Below are positions 1-10,760 of a stretch of DNA of 51,821 bases, piece by piece (within the stretch, counting starts at the first letter, position 1; every line of letters starts with the position of its first letter). The notes below the pieces were generated by a model that saw only the letters and a list, made by a program, of their open reading frames with translations, searched no databases and was not told where the DNA came from. The position numbers and the translations under genes were made by a program. Source of the DNA: REEB85 sp018971455 (lineage in GTDB: Bacteria > Pseudomonadota > Alphaproteobacteria > Acetobacterales > Acetobacteraceae); NCBI GenBank assembly GCA_028871195.1, contig JAGWNT010000015.1, positions 1-51,821 of the forward strand, given 5' to 3'.

Positions 1-1
1 G

Positions 2-250
2 CCGCGGCCCGAGCCGCGAACCGAGCCGCGGGCGCGCCGCGAGCGCAACGCCCCCCGCACCCCCGAGCCGCCGGCCCGTCCCGCGCGGGCCGACGAGCGG
101 CGCGACGACCGGCGCGAGCGCCGGCGCGATGACGATCTCGGGCCCGCGGTGCGCGGCTTCGGCGCCGACATCCCGGCCTTCATGATGATCCCCGCGCGCG
201 CCAAGCACGGCGCGGCACCGGCGGAAGCCGTCGAAGCAACGGAGGCGTGA
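2..250 (+). CDS. C-terminal tail of a probable DEAD-box RNA helicase (5' end outside window)
   Basis: The frame is open from the window edge and ends at TGA 248-250, just before gcdH. The visible 82 residues are very rich in Arg, Pro and Asp/Glu. They end in a less charged segment containing GFGADIPAFM. A basic, disordered tail closing with a G-x-G-x-D-x-PAF-like segment is familiar from RhlE-type DEAD-box helicases of alphaproteobacteria, which unwind RNA in ribosome assembly and decay. The helicase core itself is not in the window, so the assignment rests on this tail alone. An unrelated basic protein cannot be excluded. The stop codon lies within the ribosome-binding region of gcdH, so the two genes may be co-transcribed. 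Confidence 0.5.
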   Translation, partial: PRPEPRTEPRARRERNAPRTPEPPARPARADERRDDRRERRRDDDLGPAVRGFGADIPAFMMIPARAKHGAAPAEAVEATEA

Positions 251-252
251 GC

Positions 253-1460
<1,208 letters not shown>

Positions 1461-1464
<4 letters not shown>

Positions 1465-2741
1465 ACCCGCCCGCCAGCACCGTCCGCATCCAGCGCATCG
1501 GCGCGGACGCGGACGGCATCGCCGAGCTTCCGTGCGGCACACCGCTCTACCTGCCCGGCACGCTGCCCGGCGAACTGGTCCGCGCCACCCCCACGGCCCG
1601 GCGCGGCGAGGGCTGGGCCGGCGTGGCGGACATCCTGGAGCCTAGCGCCGAGCGCGTGGCGCCGCCCTGCCCGCATTTCGGCGCCTGCGGCGGCTGCACG
1701 CTGCAACACTGGCGGGATGCGCCCTACGCCGCATGGAAATCCGGCTTGCTGGCGGCCGCCTTGCGCCGGGCCGGCTATGCCGATGCTCCGATCGCTCCGC
1801 TGGCACGCACCGCGCCCTACGCCCGCCGGCGGATGGATTTCGCCGTCCGGCGCGCCGGCGGCGCGATCCTGCTCGGCCTGCACGCGGCGCGCAGCGACGA
1901 GCTGGTGGATCTCGGCACCTGCGCCGTTCTTCATCCCGCCCTTCTTTCCCTGCTGGCGCCCCTGCGCACGCTGCTGCGCGGCCTGTCGGCGCTACGCCGC
2001 GAGGGCTCGGCGGTGGTCAACCTGCTGGAGAGCGGGCCGGACCTGCTGCTGCGCACCGACGCGGCGGCCACCACAGATGACCGCACCCGCCTCGCCGCCT
2101 TCGCCGCGGCGCACGGGCTCGCGCGCATCGCCGTCCAGCACGGGCGGCAGGCGCCGGAGATCGCCTGCCTGCTCCACCCGCCGGTGATCCGTTTCGCCGG
2201 CCACGCGGTCACGCCGCCGCCCGGGGGATTCCTGCAAGCCTCCGAGGCCGGCGAGCAGGCCATCCTCGCCGCCGTGCTGGCGGGGCTGCCGGCGAAGCTC
2301 GCCGTCCGGGCAGCCATCGGCGAACTCTACGCCGGCAGCGGCACGCTGAGTTTCGCGCTCGCCGCGCACGCCCGGGTGATCGCCTATGAGGGCGATGCCA
2401 CCGCCTGCGCCGCCCTGCGGGCCGGCGTCAACGCCGCCCGCCTCGCCGGCCGCATCACGGCGCATCAGCGGGACCTCACCCGCCAGCCGCTCACAGCCAA
2501 GGAGCTTGCCCCCTTCGCCGCCGTGGTGCTGGACCCGCCCCATGCCGGTGCGGCCGCACAGCTGCCGACGCTGGCGGCCTCCGGCGTGCGCCGGATCATC
2601 TATGTCAGCTGCAACCCGGCGGCATTGGCACGCGACGGCGCGGTGCTGCGCGGCGCCGGCTACCGGCTGCTGGCGGCCAGCCCGATCGACCAGTTCCTGT
2701 GGTCGGCGCGGCTCGAATCGGTGTGCGTGTTCGCGCGCTGA
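1461..2741 (+). CDS. TRAM-domain, Fe-S class I SAM-dependent RNA methyltransferase (RlmD/TrmA-like)
   Basis: Enzymes of this family make 5-methyluridine in 23S rRNA or tRNA. An N-terminal TRAM domain is visible from about residue 8 (VRIQRIGADADGIAELP, then LPGTLPGE). Next come Cys70, Cys76 and Cys79 (CPHFGACGGC) and Cys154, which match the 4Fe-4S ligands of RumA/RlmD. The SAM domain contains GELYAGSGTLSFALA and VLDPPHAGA, and the catalytic Cys384 sits in YVSCNPAAL. The start is odd. Between the in-frame TGA at 1404 and position 1623 there is no ATG, GTG or TTG. The GTG at 1623 would delete the whole TRAM domain. The only common alternative is CTG 1461, which overlaps the gcdH stop as CTGA. 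The function is well supported but the exact RNA target is not. Confidence 0.85.
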
Positions 2742-2754
2742 GGCCGCCCGCCGG

Positions 2755-3189
2755 TCAGGCGCCCAGGGCCTCGCTTGCGATCAGCCGGCAGGCGGCGATG
2801 CGCCAGCTGCCATCCGGCTCGTGCTCCATCGTGTAGAGCGCGGTGCGGGGCTTGCCGTCCGGGCCGATCAGCTCGACGCGCTGCACCAGCGCGCCGCCGG
2901 AACGGACGAGCGCGCCGAAGGCAAAGCTGCGCGGCCGATAGACGGGCCGGTAGGCCTGGCGGACCATGCGCATGAAGCTGGCGGCATCGCCGAACATCAT
3001 TTGCAGGTCCGGCGCAGCATAGGCGAAGGCGGCCGGCCCGTCATCCTTGCGGAAGGCGCCGATCTGCCCGGCGATCACGTGCTCGATGGCAGTGCGGTCC
3101 GCGGCGCTCTGCGCCTGGGCGGGCCCGGCCAGCGCCGCCATCACCACCAGCGCGAGCGCCCAGCGCTCAGACGTGGAAACTCTCCCCAC
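2755..3189 (-). CDS. DUF4864-type small exported protein
   Basis: This is a 144-residue protein. After a polar start it has a hydrophobic stretch (residues about 10-24) ending in AGPAQAQ, which resembles a Sec signal peptide with cleavage near residue 25-27. The mature part is an SnoaL/NTF2-like fold by appearance: AIEHVIAGQIGAFRKDDGPAA, then phenylalanine- and methionine-rich helices, then LYTMEHEPDGSWRIAACRL. It matches my memory of DUF4864 proteins, whose role is unknown. It is the last gene of the suf operon. Its GTG start at 3189 lies 23 bases inside the end of sufA. Whether it takes part in Fe-S assembly is unknown; it may only share the transcript. Confidence 0.7.
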   Translation of the reverse strand: MGRVSTSERWALALVVMAALAGPAQAQSAADRTAIEHVIAGQIGAFRKDDGPAAFAYAAPDLQMMFGDAASFMRMVRQAYRPVYRPRSFAFGALVRSGGALVQRVELIGPDGKPRTALYTMEHEPDGSWRIAACRLIASEALGA

Positions 3190-3535
3190 AGCCGCACCGC
3201 CCCTTCTCGTTCGGGTTGATGAAGGTGAACCCGGCCGACAGTGCCTTGCTCTCGTAATCCATGATGGTGCCGATCAGGAACAGGCTCGCCTTGCGGTCCA
3301 CCAGCACGGTCACGCCGCGATCCGTCACCACCTCGTCGCCCGGCCCGGCCTCGGCGACCCAGCTCATGTCATAGGCCATGCCCGAGCAGCCCTTGGTGTT
3401 GACCGAGATGCGCAGCTTCATGTCGGCCTCGCCCTTGGCATAGAGCGCGCGCAGCCGCTCGGCGGCCGCCTCGGTCAGCGTCATCAGCGGCGGCAGGGCG
3501 CGGCGGGGTTTGGCCTGGCTCAGCGTGGTGGACAT
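3167..3535 (-). CDS. sufA: A-type Fe-S carrier protein (HesB/IscA/SufA family)
   Basis: A-type carriers accept clusters from the SufBCD scaffold and deliver them to target proteins in the cytoplasm. The 122-residue protein has the three invariant cysteines of the family: Cys50 in KGCSGMAY, and Cys114 and Cys116 in GRCGCGESF at the C-terminus. The length is slightly above the usual 107-120 because of a short N-terminal extension. It lies 19 bases downstream of sufT in the suf operon and overlaps the following DUF4864 gene. Sequence alone does not separate SufA from IscA or ErpA; the operon context favours SufA. Confidence 0.92.
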   Translation of the reverse strand: MSTTLSQAKPRRALPPLMTLTEAAAERLRALYAKGEADMKLRISVNTKGCSGMAYDMSWVAEAGPGDEVVTDRGVTVLVDRKASLFLIGTIMDYESKALSAGFTFINPNEKGRCGCGESFHV

Positions 3536-3554
3536 CTATGCTACCTCGTTCGGC

Positions 3555-3935
3555 TCAGAACATATTCAAGGCGAGACGGGCATCCTCGGTCATGCGGCTC
3601 GGGTCCCAGGGCGGATCCCACACCACCTCGACCTCGCAGGCGGCGACGCCGGGCACCGCCATCACCGCCTCGCGCAGCTGCTCGGGCAGTTCCTGGGCGC
3701 TCGGGCAGCCCGGCGCGGTCAGCGTCATCTCGACCTTGACGTGCCCGTCCCCCGCGATCTCGATGGCGTAGATCAGCCCGAGTTCGTAGATGTTCACCGG
3801 GATTTCGGGATCGTAGATGGTCGCGCAGGCGGCGATCACCGCATCCTCGGTGGGCGGCGCGAGCGTCTCGCCCTCCGGGGTCCAGCTGCCGGCAGGCGGG
3901 GCCGCGATCGGCTGGTCCATGGCTTCCTCACTCAC
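3555..3935 (-). CDS. sufT: SUF-associated MIP18/DUF59 protein, SufT-like
   Basis: The protein has 126 residues. After a 30-residue variable N-terminus comes the MIP18 (DUF59) domain: TIYDPEIPVNIYELGLIYAI, then MTLTAPGCPSAQELP with the conserved cysteine, and EVVWDPPWDPSRMTEDAR. These are the standard family motifs. SufT proteins help Fe-S protein maturation under high cluster demand, and they are related to the eukaryotic cytosolic targeting factor. The start overlaps the 3' end of sufU by 8 bases, which implies translational coupling. sufA follows directly. Confidence 0.9.
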   Translation of the reverse strand: MSEEAMDQPIAAPPAGSWTPEGETLAPPTEDAVIAACATIYDPEIPVNIYELGLIYAIEIAGDGHVKVEMTLTAPGCPSAQELPEQLREAVMAVPGVAACEVEVVWDPPWDPSRMTEDARLALNMF

Positions 3936-4377
3936 TGCTCGCCTGCTCCTGCCCGTGCAAAGCCGCCATCAGCGCGTGCCAGGGCAGCGTCGCGCATTTC
4001 ACCCGCGAGGGGTATTCGTGCACGCTGGCCAGCGGCCGCAGCGCGGTGAAGGCCGCGCAATCGGGGCAGGCGCCGGTGCGCGCCATGGTGGTGAACTGCG
4101 CAAACATCTGCCCGATCTGTGCGGCGCCATGCCCCTGCACGGCCTCCACCATGAGATCGGCCGAAGCCTTGCTGATCTCGCAGCCGCGCGCCTCGAACCC
4201 GGCCTCCGCCACGGCCCCCGCGCCGTCGCGCCGCACCCAGACCTGCACGCGGTCGCCGCACATCGGGTTGTCGCCCCGCGCCGTGCCGTCGAACTCCCCG
4301 AGGCGGCGCATGTGCAGCGGCTTGCGGCCACGGGCCAGGATGGTCGCGTTGTAGAGATCGCGGACATCCTCGAACAT
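3928..4377 (-). CDS. sufU: SufU-type Fe-S assembly protein (NifU/IscU N-terminal family)
   Basis: The protein has 149 residues from ATG 4377, which shares one base with the sufS stop (TGATG). An in-frame GTG lies one codon upstream at 4380. Conserved SufU ligands are present: Cys40 and Asp42 (NPMCGD), Cys66 (ARGCEIS) and Cys128 (RVKCATLPW). The segment between Cys66 and Cys128 carries the insertion that separates SufU from IscU. In the Bacillus system SufU is a zinc protein that takes sulfur from SufS. An extra Cys104-x2-Cys107 pair (ACPDCAAF) lies inside the insertion. Its position directly after sufS fits a sulfurtransferase partner role. Confidence 0.9.
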   Translation of the reverse strand: MFEDVRDLYNATILARGRKPLHMRRLGEFDGTARGDNPMCGDRVQVWVRRDGAGAVAEAGFEARGCEISKASADLMVEAVQGHGAAQIGQMFAQFTTMARTGACPDCAAFTALRPLASVHEYPSRVKCATLPWHALMAALHGQEQASSE

Positions 4378-5615
4378 CACCGGAAGAACTCCCGCACCTG
4401 CGCCAGCGTGTCGGCCAGGGCGTCGATCTCGGCATGCGTGGTGTAGATGCCGAAGCTCGCCCGCGCCGTGCTCTGCAACCCGAGCCGGTGCATCAGCGGC
4501 TCGGCGCAGTGATGCCCGGCGCGCACCGCGATGCCGGCCCGGTCGAGCAGGGTGGCCACGTCATGGGCGTGGGCCCCCTCGAGCGTGAACGAGACCACGC
4601 CGCCGCGATCCTGCGCCCGTCCGATGACCGACAGCCCGTCCACGCCGGAGAGGCGCGCCAGCGCGTGATCCGTCAATGCCGCCTCGTGCGCCGCGATCGC
4701 CTCGTAGCCGATGGCCTCGACGAACTCGATCGCCGCCTTCAGGCCGATGCCCTCGAGGATCGCCGGGGTGCCGGCCTCGAATTTGTGCGGCACCTCGGCC
4801 CAGGTGGAGCGCCGCACGCTGACCGAGGAGATCATGTCCCCGCCGCCCATGAAGGGCGGCATTTCGTCGAGCAGCGCGCGCTTGCCGTACAGCACACCGA
4901 TCCCGGTCGGGCCGTACAGCTTGTGGCCGGTGAAGACATAGAAATCGACATCGAGCGCCTGCACATCGACGCGCCGGTGCACCACCGCCTGCGAGCCGTC
5001 GAGCATCACCTTCGCCCCATGGGCGTGGGCGAGCGAGACGATGCGCGCCGCCGGCGTGTAGGTGCCGAGCACGTTGGACATGTGGGTGATGGCGACGAGC
5101 CCGACGCGGTCATCCGCCAGCAGCGCCTCGTACGCCGCCATGTCGAGTTCGCCGGAATCGGTCACCGGGGCCACGCGCAGCTCGATGCCATGGGCATCCC
5201 GCAGCATCTGCCAGGGCACGAAATTGGAGTGGTGCTCCATTTCGGACACCACCACCGCCTGGCCCGGCTTCAGCACGCCCCGGCCGTAGCTGTGGGCGAG
5301 CAGGTTGATGCCCTCGGTGCTGTTGTGCGTGAAGACGATCTCGTGCCGGTCGGCGGCATTCAGCAGGCGCGCGGCGGCGTCGCGCGCGCCCTCATAGGCC
5401 TCGGTGGTGCGCTCGCTCATCCAGTGCAGGCCGCGATGGATGTTGGCGTACTGGGTCTGCATCGCGCCGACCATCGCCTCGATCACCGCACGGGGCTTCT
5501 GGGCCGAGGCCGCGCTGTCGAGAAACACCAGATTCTTGCCGCGCACCGTCTGGCCGAGGATGGGAAATTCCCCGCGGATGCGCCCGACATCGAAATTCTG
5601 CGCAACATCGTTCAT
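4377..5615 (-). CDS. sufS: Cysteine desulfurase SufS
   Basis: This PLP enzyme converts cysteine to alanine and passes the persulfide on to Fe-S assembly. It has 412 residues. PLP-binding Lys232 is in FYVFTGHKLYGPTG. The active-site Cys370 is in RAGHHCAEPLM, the loop form typical of group II (SufS) desulfurases. MEHHSNFVPW and ITHMSNVLGT are further family signatures. The start ATG 5615 overlaps the sufD stop by 4 bases (ATGA). The frame is open further upstream inside sufD, but that part has no homologous character, so I rejected a longer start. The stop overlaps the sufU start. Confidence 0.96.
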   Translation of the reverse strand: MNDVAQNFDVGRIRGEFPILGQTVRGKNLVFLDSAASAQKPRAVIEAMVGAMQTQYANIHRGLHWMSERTTEAYEGARDAAARLLNAADRHEIVFTHNSTEGINLLAHSYGRGVLKPGQAVVVSEMEHHSNFVPWQMLRDAHGIELRVAPVTDSGELDMAAYEALLADDRVGLVAITHMSNVLGTYTPAARIVSLAHAHGAKVMLDGSQAVVHRRVDVQALDVDFYVFTGHKLYGPTGIGVLYGKRALLDEMPPFMGGGDMISSVSVRRSTWAEVPHKFEAGTPAILEGIGLKAAIEFVEAIGYEAIAAHEAALTDHALARLSGVDGLSVIGRAQDRGGVVSFTLEGAHAHDVATLLDRAGIAVRAGHHCAEPLMHRLGLQSTARASFGIYTTHAEIDALADTLAQVREFFR

Positions 5616-6892
5616 GGCGTCTGCCTCCGCCACCAGCCATCGATGGCCGCCTCCATCGCATGGCGCGCGGTGTCGCTGGCGATCGGGTCCAGCGCCTCGG
5701 CGAGGAAGGCGCGCACCAGCATCGTGCGGGCCATCGCCTCCGGCACGCCGCGGCTGCGCAGATAGAAGAGCTGGTCGGCATCGAGCGCGCCGACGGTGGC
5801 GCCGTGGCTGCATTTGACGTCGTCGGCATAGATCTCGAGCTGCGGCTTGCAGTCGATCTCCGCCTCCGGCGAGAGCAGCAGCGCCTGGCTCATCTGGTAG
5901 CCGTCGGTCTTCTGCGCGGCGCGGGCGACCTCGATCTTGCCCTGGAACACGCCGCGCGCGCGCCCGGTCAGCACGTTCTTCACCGTCTGGCGGCTCGCGG
6001 TATGGGGCGCGTCATGGGCGACGACGGTGGTGAAATCGGCGTGCTGCGCCCCGCCGAGGAGCTGTGCGGCGTTGAGATGGGCGATCGCCCTCTCGCCGGC
6101 GAGGCGCGCATGCACGTCCATGCGCGCGAGCCGCGCGCCGAGCGTGAGGGCGAAACTGTCATAGGTGCCGCCGGCAGCGATCTCGGCCCGCACGGTGGAA
6201 GTATGAAACGCTCCCGCCGCCTCGTCCTGGATGCGCAGATGCGCCAGTGCCGCACCTTCCTCCACGCGGATCGTGCTCGCCTCGTTGTGCAGATAGACGC
6301 CCTCGCCGATGGCAAGCTGCACCAGCGTGAGCGACGCGCCGGCGCCGATGCGCAGGCTGTGGCGCGGATGGCAGGCCGGCGGGGCGCCGCCGCCGTCGCT
6401 GGCCAGATGTACCAGCACCAGCATGCCGGCCTCGATGCCGGCGGCGACTTCAATGGCAGCCCCGTCCTCGCTCAGCATGGTGTTCAGGCAGGCGAGCTTT
6501 TCCTCGGCCACGGTGTCGCCGAAAGCGGGTTGGCCGAAAGCAGGTTGGCCGGTGCGCACGGTGATGTGCCCGGGAATGCTGGAGAGCCCGGCATGAAAGG
6601 CGCCATTGACGAACACCAGACGCGGGGCTGCGATGTCGGGCAGGCGCGCGAGCAGCGCCGCGGTATCAACGGCGGCCGGCGCGTCAGCATAGGCGAGTTC
6701 GGCGAGCGGGCGCAGATTGGTATAGCGCCACGCCTCCTCGCGCGGGCTGGGCAGGCCGCCCTGCGCGAAGGCCGCCGCCGCCGCCTCGCGGCGGGCGGCA
6801 TCGCCCGGCAGGCGCCGCTTCACCGCGGCATACCGCGCCAGGAAGGCCTCGGCGCCCTCTTGCAGAACCGAAGGCTGGGCCGCGGCGCTCAT
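5612..6892 (-). CDS. sufD: Fe-S cluster assembly protein SufD
   Basis: SufD is a scaffold subunit of the SufBC2D complex and is needed for iron acquisition during cluster building. The protein has 426 residues. It has the N-terminal helical region with SPREEAWRYTNLRPL, the parallel beta-helix core, and the C-terminal SufBD signature that includes IEIYADDVKCSHGATVG and the conserved Cys/His near it. It overlaps sufC by 4 bases upstream and sufS by 4 bases downstream. A short in-frame tandem duplication (PAFGQPAFG) lies at about residue 120. It is likely tolerated because it falls on a surface loop, though I cannot verify this. Confidence 0.94.
   Translation of the reverse strand: MSAAAQPSVLQEGAEAFLARYAAVKRRLPGDAARREAAAAAFAQGGLPSPREEAWRYTNLRPLAELAYADAPAAVDTAALLARLPDIAAPRLVFVNGAFHAGLSSIPGHITVRTGQPAFGQPAFGDTVAEEKLACLNTMLSEDGAAIEVAAGIEAGMLVLVHLASDGGGAPPACHPRHSLRIGAGASLTLVQLAIGEGVYLHNEASTIRVEEGAALAHLRIQDEAAGAFHTSTVRAEIAAGGTYDSFALTLGARLARMDVHARLAGERAIAHLNAAQLLGGAQHADFTTVVAHDAPHTASRQTVKNVLTGRARGVFQGKIEVARAAQKTDGYQMSQALLLSPEAEIDCKPQLEIYADDVKCSHGATVGALDADQLFYLRSRGVPEAMARTMLVRAFLAEALDPIASDTARHAMEAAIDGWWRRQTP
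6518..6547 (-). repeat. Tandem 15-bp direct repeat inside sufD
   Basis: Two adjacent 15-base copies (6518-6532 and 6533-6547) differ at one base. They encode a repeated QPAFG on the minus strand. The repeat keeps frame and looks like a recent slippage duplication. Confidence 0.8.
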
Positions 6893-7641
6893 GCCGCCTC
6901 CGCGCCCACCATGGCATAGCCGGACGCCTCCAGCTCCAGCGCCAGCTCCGGCCCGCCGGAGCGCACGATCCGCCCGCCGACCAGCACATGCACCCGGTCG
7001 GGCACGATGTAGTCGAGCAGCCGCTGGTAATGGGTGATGACGAGCGCCGAGAAATCCGGCCCGCGCAGCGCGTTCACCCCGTCGGCGACGATCTTCAGCG
7101 CGTCGATGTCCAGGCCGCTGTCGGTCTCGTCGAGAATGGCCAGCCGGGGGCGCAGGATGGCCATCTGCAACACCTCGTTGCGCTTCTTCTCGCCGCCCGA
7201 GAACCCCACATTGACGTTCCGCTTGAGCATGTCGTCGGACATCGCCAGGCGCTTGATCTCGGCGCGGGCGAGCTTGAGGAACTGCACCGCGTCCAGCTCC
7301 GCTTCACCGCGGGCCCGGCGCTGGGCATTGAGGGCGGTGCGCAGGAAATTCGCATTGCCCACGCCGGGCAGTTCCACCGGATACTGGAAGGCCAGGAACA
7401 GCCCGGCCGCCGCCCGCTCCTCCGGCTCCATCGCCAGCAGATCCTGGCCCATGAAGGTGGCGCCGCCCCCGGTCACCTCATAGCCGTCGCGGCCGGAGAG
7501 CACGTAGGACAGGGTGGACTTGCCCGATCCGTTCGGCCCCATCACCGCATGCACCTCACCCGCGGGCACCACCAGGTCAATCCCCTTGAGGATGTCCTTG
7601 CCCTCGATGCCGGCCGCCAGTCCCTTGATCTCAAGCATCAT
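6889..7641 (-). CDS. sufC: Fe-S assembly ATPase SufC
   Basis: SufC is an ABC-type ATPase that dimerises with SufB and SufD and drives cluster assembly in the cytoplasm; it is not a transporter. The protein has 250 residues. The Walker A motif is GPNGSGKST (about residues 35-43), the Q-loop is FLAFQYPVELPG, and the SufC-type signature is GFSGGEKKRNEVLQ. The Walker B motif is AILDETDSGLDIDAL, followed by VITHYQRLLDYI. The two first codons are both ATG (7641 and 7638). GGAG lies 3 bases from the first and 6 from the second, so 7638 may be the real start. It lies 6 bases downstream of sufB and overlaps sufD. Confidence 0.96.
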   Translation of the reverse strand: MMLEIKGLAAGIEGKDILKGIDLVVPAGEVHAVMGPNGSGKSTLSYVLSGRDGYEVTGGGATFMGQDLLAMEPEERAAAGLFLAFQYPVELPGVGNANFLRTALNAQRRARGEAELDAVQFLKLARAEIKRLAMSDDMLKRNVNVGFSGGEKKRNEVLQMAILRPRLAILDETDSGLDIDALKIVADGVNALRGPDFSALVITHYQRLLDYIVPDRVHVLVGGRIVRSGGPELALELEASGYAMVGAEAA

Positions 7642-7647
7642 CCACTC

Positions 7648-9138
<1,491 letters not shown>

Positions 9139-9148
9139 CGCGGCGTTC

Positions 9149-9652
9149 CTATTCGGCGGGCAGTGCTTCGGGGGGCAGTGATTCGACGGGACGTGATCCG
9201 GCCGCGCGGTCGGCGATCCGGAATGCCGGCGGCACCGAGGCCGCCCGCATATCCGCCAGAGTGATGGATGACAGGGCGGTCAGCATGGCGCTGTTCACCA
9301 GGTCCCAGCGGCCCTTCACGGCGCACATGCCCTGCACGTCGCAGCTTCCCATGTTGCCGTCGACGCACGCAGTCAGCGCGATCGGCCCGTCAATGGCGGC
9401 GATGACGTCCGCCACCGAAATGCCGGCGAGCGGCTTGAGCAGCCGATACCCGCCGCGCGCGCCGCGCAGCGAGGCGACCATGCTGGCGGTGGTCAGCGCC
9501 TTCAGCACCTTGGCCACGGTCGGCTCGGGCACGCCGGTCGCTTGGGCGATGCCCGGGGAGGTCTGCATCCCGTCCCCGCCGCCGCGCTGCCCCTCCTCGA
9601 GGCGGATCAGCACCACGACCGCATAATCGGTCAATTTCGATAGCCGCAACAT
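9149..9652 (-). CDS. sufR: Rrf2-family Fe-S regulator of the suf operon
   Basis: The protein has 167 residues and begins MLRLSKLTDYAVVVL, the standard N-terminal helix of Rrf2 proteins. A winged helix-turn-helix follows, with VPEPTVAKVLKAL as recognition helix and RGARGGYRL as wing. Cys96, Cys104 and Cys110 have the C-x7-C-x5-C spacing seen in SUF-associated Rrf2 regulators and would bind an Fe-S cluster. It is the first gene of the suf operon, so it probably autoregulates the operon in response to cluster status. The symbol follows operon use and does not mean homology to the ArsR-type cyanobacterial SufR. The C-terminal 35 residues are a variable tail. ATG 9652 was chosen because the family always starts at this point; a longer open frame upstream is non-homologous. 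Confidence 0.92.
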   Translation of the reverse strand: MLRLSKLTDYAVVVLIRLEEGQRGGGDGMQTSPGIAQATGVPEPTVAKVLKALTTASMVASLRGARGGYRLLKPLAGISVADVIAAIDGPIALTACVDGNMGSCDVQGMCAVKGRWDLVNSAMLTALSSITLADMRAASVPPAFRIADRAAGSRPVESLPPEALPAE

Positions 9653-9669
9653 GGCGTTGAACCCTAAGC

Positions 9670-9684
9670 GGACTGCAACGGTCC
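9670..9684. promoter_or_regulatory. Possible operator upstream of the suf regulator
   Basis: A short inverted repeat, GGAC-N7-GTCC, lies 18-32 bases upstream of the regulator start codon, in the 169-base divergent gap between the suf operon and the SDR gene. An autoregulatory site is expected here. The half-sites are only 4 bases and the match to known Rrf2 operators is not convincing, so this is a weak candidate. Confidence 0.2.
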
Positions 9685-9821
9685 GGATTGAGGGGACATG
9701 GCCCATCCCCATGCCGAGGTCAAGCCCGGATCGGCGCATTTCAGCCCCTTGGGCGGGGTTTCCAACCCGGCCGGCGCCGCCTAACCTCCGGCCAGCCGAA
9801 AACCAGCCGGAGGAGCCGCCA

Positions 9822-10742
9822 ATGTCCCCTAGCCCCATGCTCGCAGGCAAAGTCGCCGTGGTGACGGGCGCCGGCGGCGGCATCGGCCGCGAAATCGCAC
9901 TGATGATGGCGCTGGCCGGGGCGCGGGTGGTGATCAACGATATCGGCGTTTCGGTCACCGGCGATGGCGGCTCTGCCACCCCCGCCCAGCAGACCAAGGC
10001 GATCATCGAGCAGCGCGGCGGAGAGGCGGTGATCAACACCGACAGCGTCTCCTCCTGGGGCAATGCGCGCCAGATCGTCCAGGCGGCGCTGGACGCGTTC
10101 GGGCGCATCGACATCGTGGTCAACAATGCCGGCATCCTGCGCGACGTGATCTTCCACAAGATGACGGAGGATGACTGGAGCAGCGTGATCAACGTGCATC
10201 TGAACGGCAGCTTCTTCGTCAGCCGCGCCGCGGCCGAGCATTTCCGCAAGCAGGAGAGCGGCGCCTTCGTGCATATGAGCAGCACCTCCGGCTTGATCGG
10301 CAATTTCGGCCAGGCCAACTACTCGGCGGCCAAGCTCGGCATCACCGCGCTGTCGAAATCCATCGCGCTCGACATGAAGCGCTACAACGTGCGCAGCAAC
10401 TGCATCGCCCCCTTCGCCTGGAGCCGCATGACCGGCTCGATCCCGGCGGAGACGCCGGAGCAGAAGGCGCGCGTCGAGCGCATCAAGCAGATGACGCCGG
10501 ACAAGAACGCGCCGATGGCCGTCTTCCTCGCCTCCGACGCCGCGCGCGAGGTCTCCGGCCAGGTTTTCGCCACCCGCCACAACGAGATCTTCCTGATGAG
10601 CAGCCCGCGCCCCATCCGCGGCATCCACCGCGCCGAGGGCTGGACGCCGGAGCTCATCGCCGAGCACGCCTATCCCGCGCTGAAGGCCAGCCTGATGCCG
10701 CTCGACCGCAGCGGCGAGGTGTTCTCCTGGGACCCCGTGTGA
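9822..10742 (+). CDS. SDR-family dehydrogenase, probably a 3-hydroxyacyl-CoA dehydrogenase
   Basis: This is a classical short-chain dehydrogenase of 306 residues. The nucleotide site is TGAGGGIG (15-22). NNAG (101-104) is present, the catalytic Ser lies in the SSTSG segment, and Tyr167 and Lys171 sit in NYSAAKLG. The extended length and the N-terminal pattern (VVINDIGVS, then an insertion before AIIEQRGGEAV) resemble the dehydrogenase domain of peroxisomal multifunctional enzyme type 2, which acts on 3-hydroxyacyl-CoA. GGAGGAGC at 9809-9816 is a strong ribosome-binding site and fixes ATG 9822. It is the first of three genes (SDR, acyl-CoA dehydrogenase, acyl-CoA ligase) that probably form one acyl-CoA degradation operon. 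The substrate is unknown. Confidence 0.85.
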   Translation: MSPSPMLAGKVAVVTGAGGGIGREIALMMALAGARVVINDIGVSVTGDGGSATPAQQTKAIIEQRGGEAVINTDSVSSWGNARQIVQAALDAFGRIDIVVNNAGILRDVIFHKMTEDDWSSVINVHLNGSFFVSRAAAEHFRKQESGAFVHMSSTSGLIGNFGQANYSAAKLGITALSKSIALDMKRYNVRSNCIAPFAWSRMTGSIPAETPEQKARVERIKQMTPDKNAPMAVFLASDAAREVSGQVFATRHNEIFLMSSPRPIRGIHRAEGWTPELIAEHAYPALKASLMPLDRSGEVFSWDPV

Positions 10743-10760
10743 GGCGCCCGGGCGGCGCGC

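Noticed and set aside
247..252. GTG start for gcdH six bases upstream of the chosen ATG
   Set aside because: It overlaps the GGAGG ribosome-binding site and adds only two residues not seen in the family.
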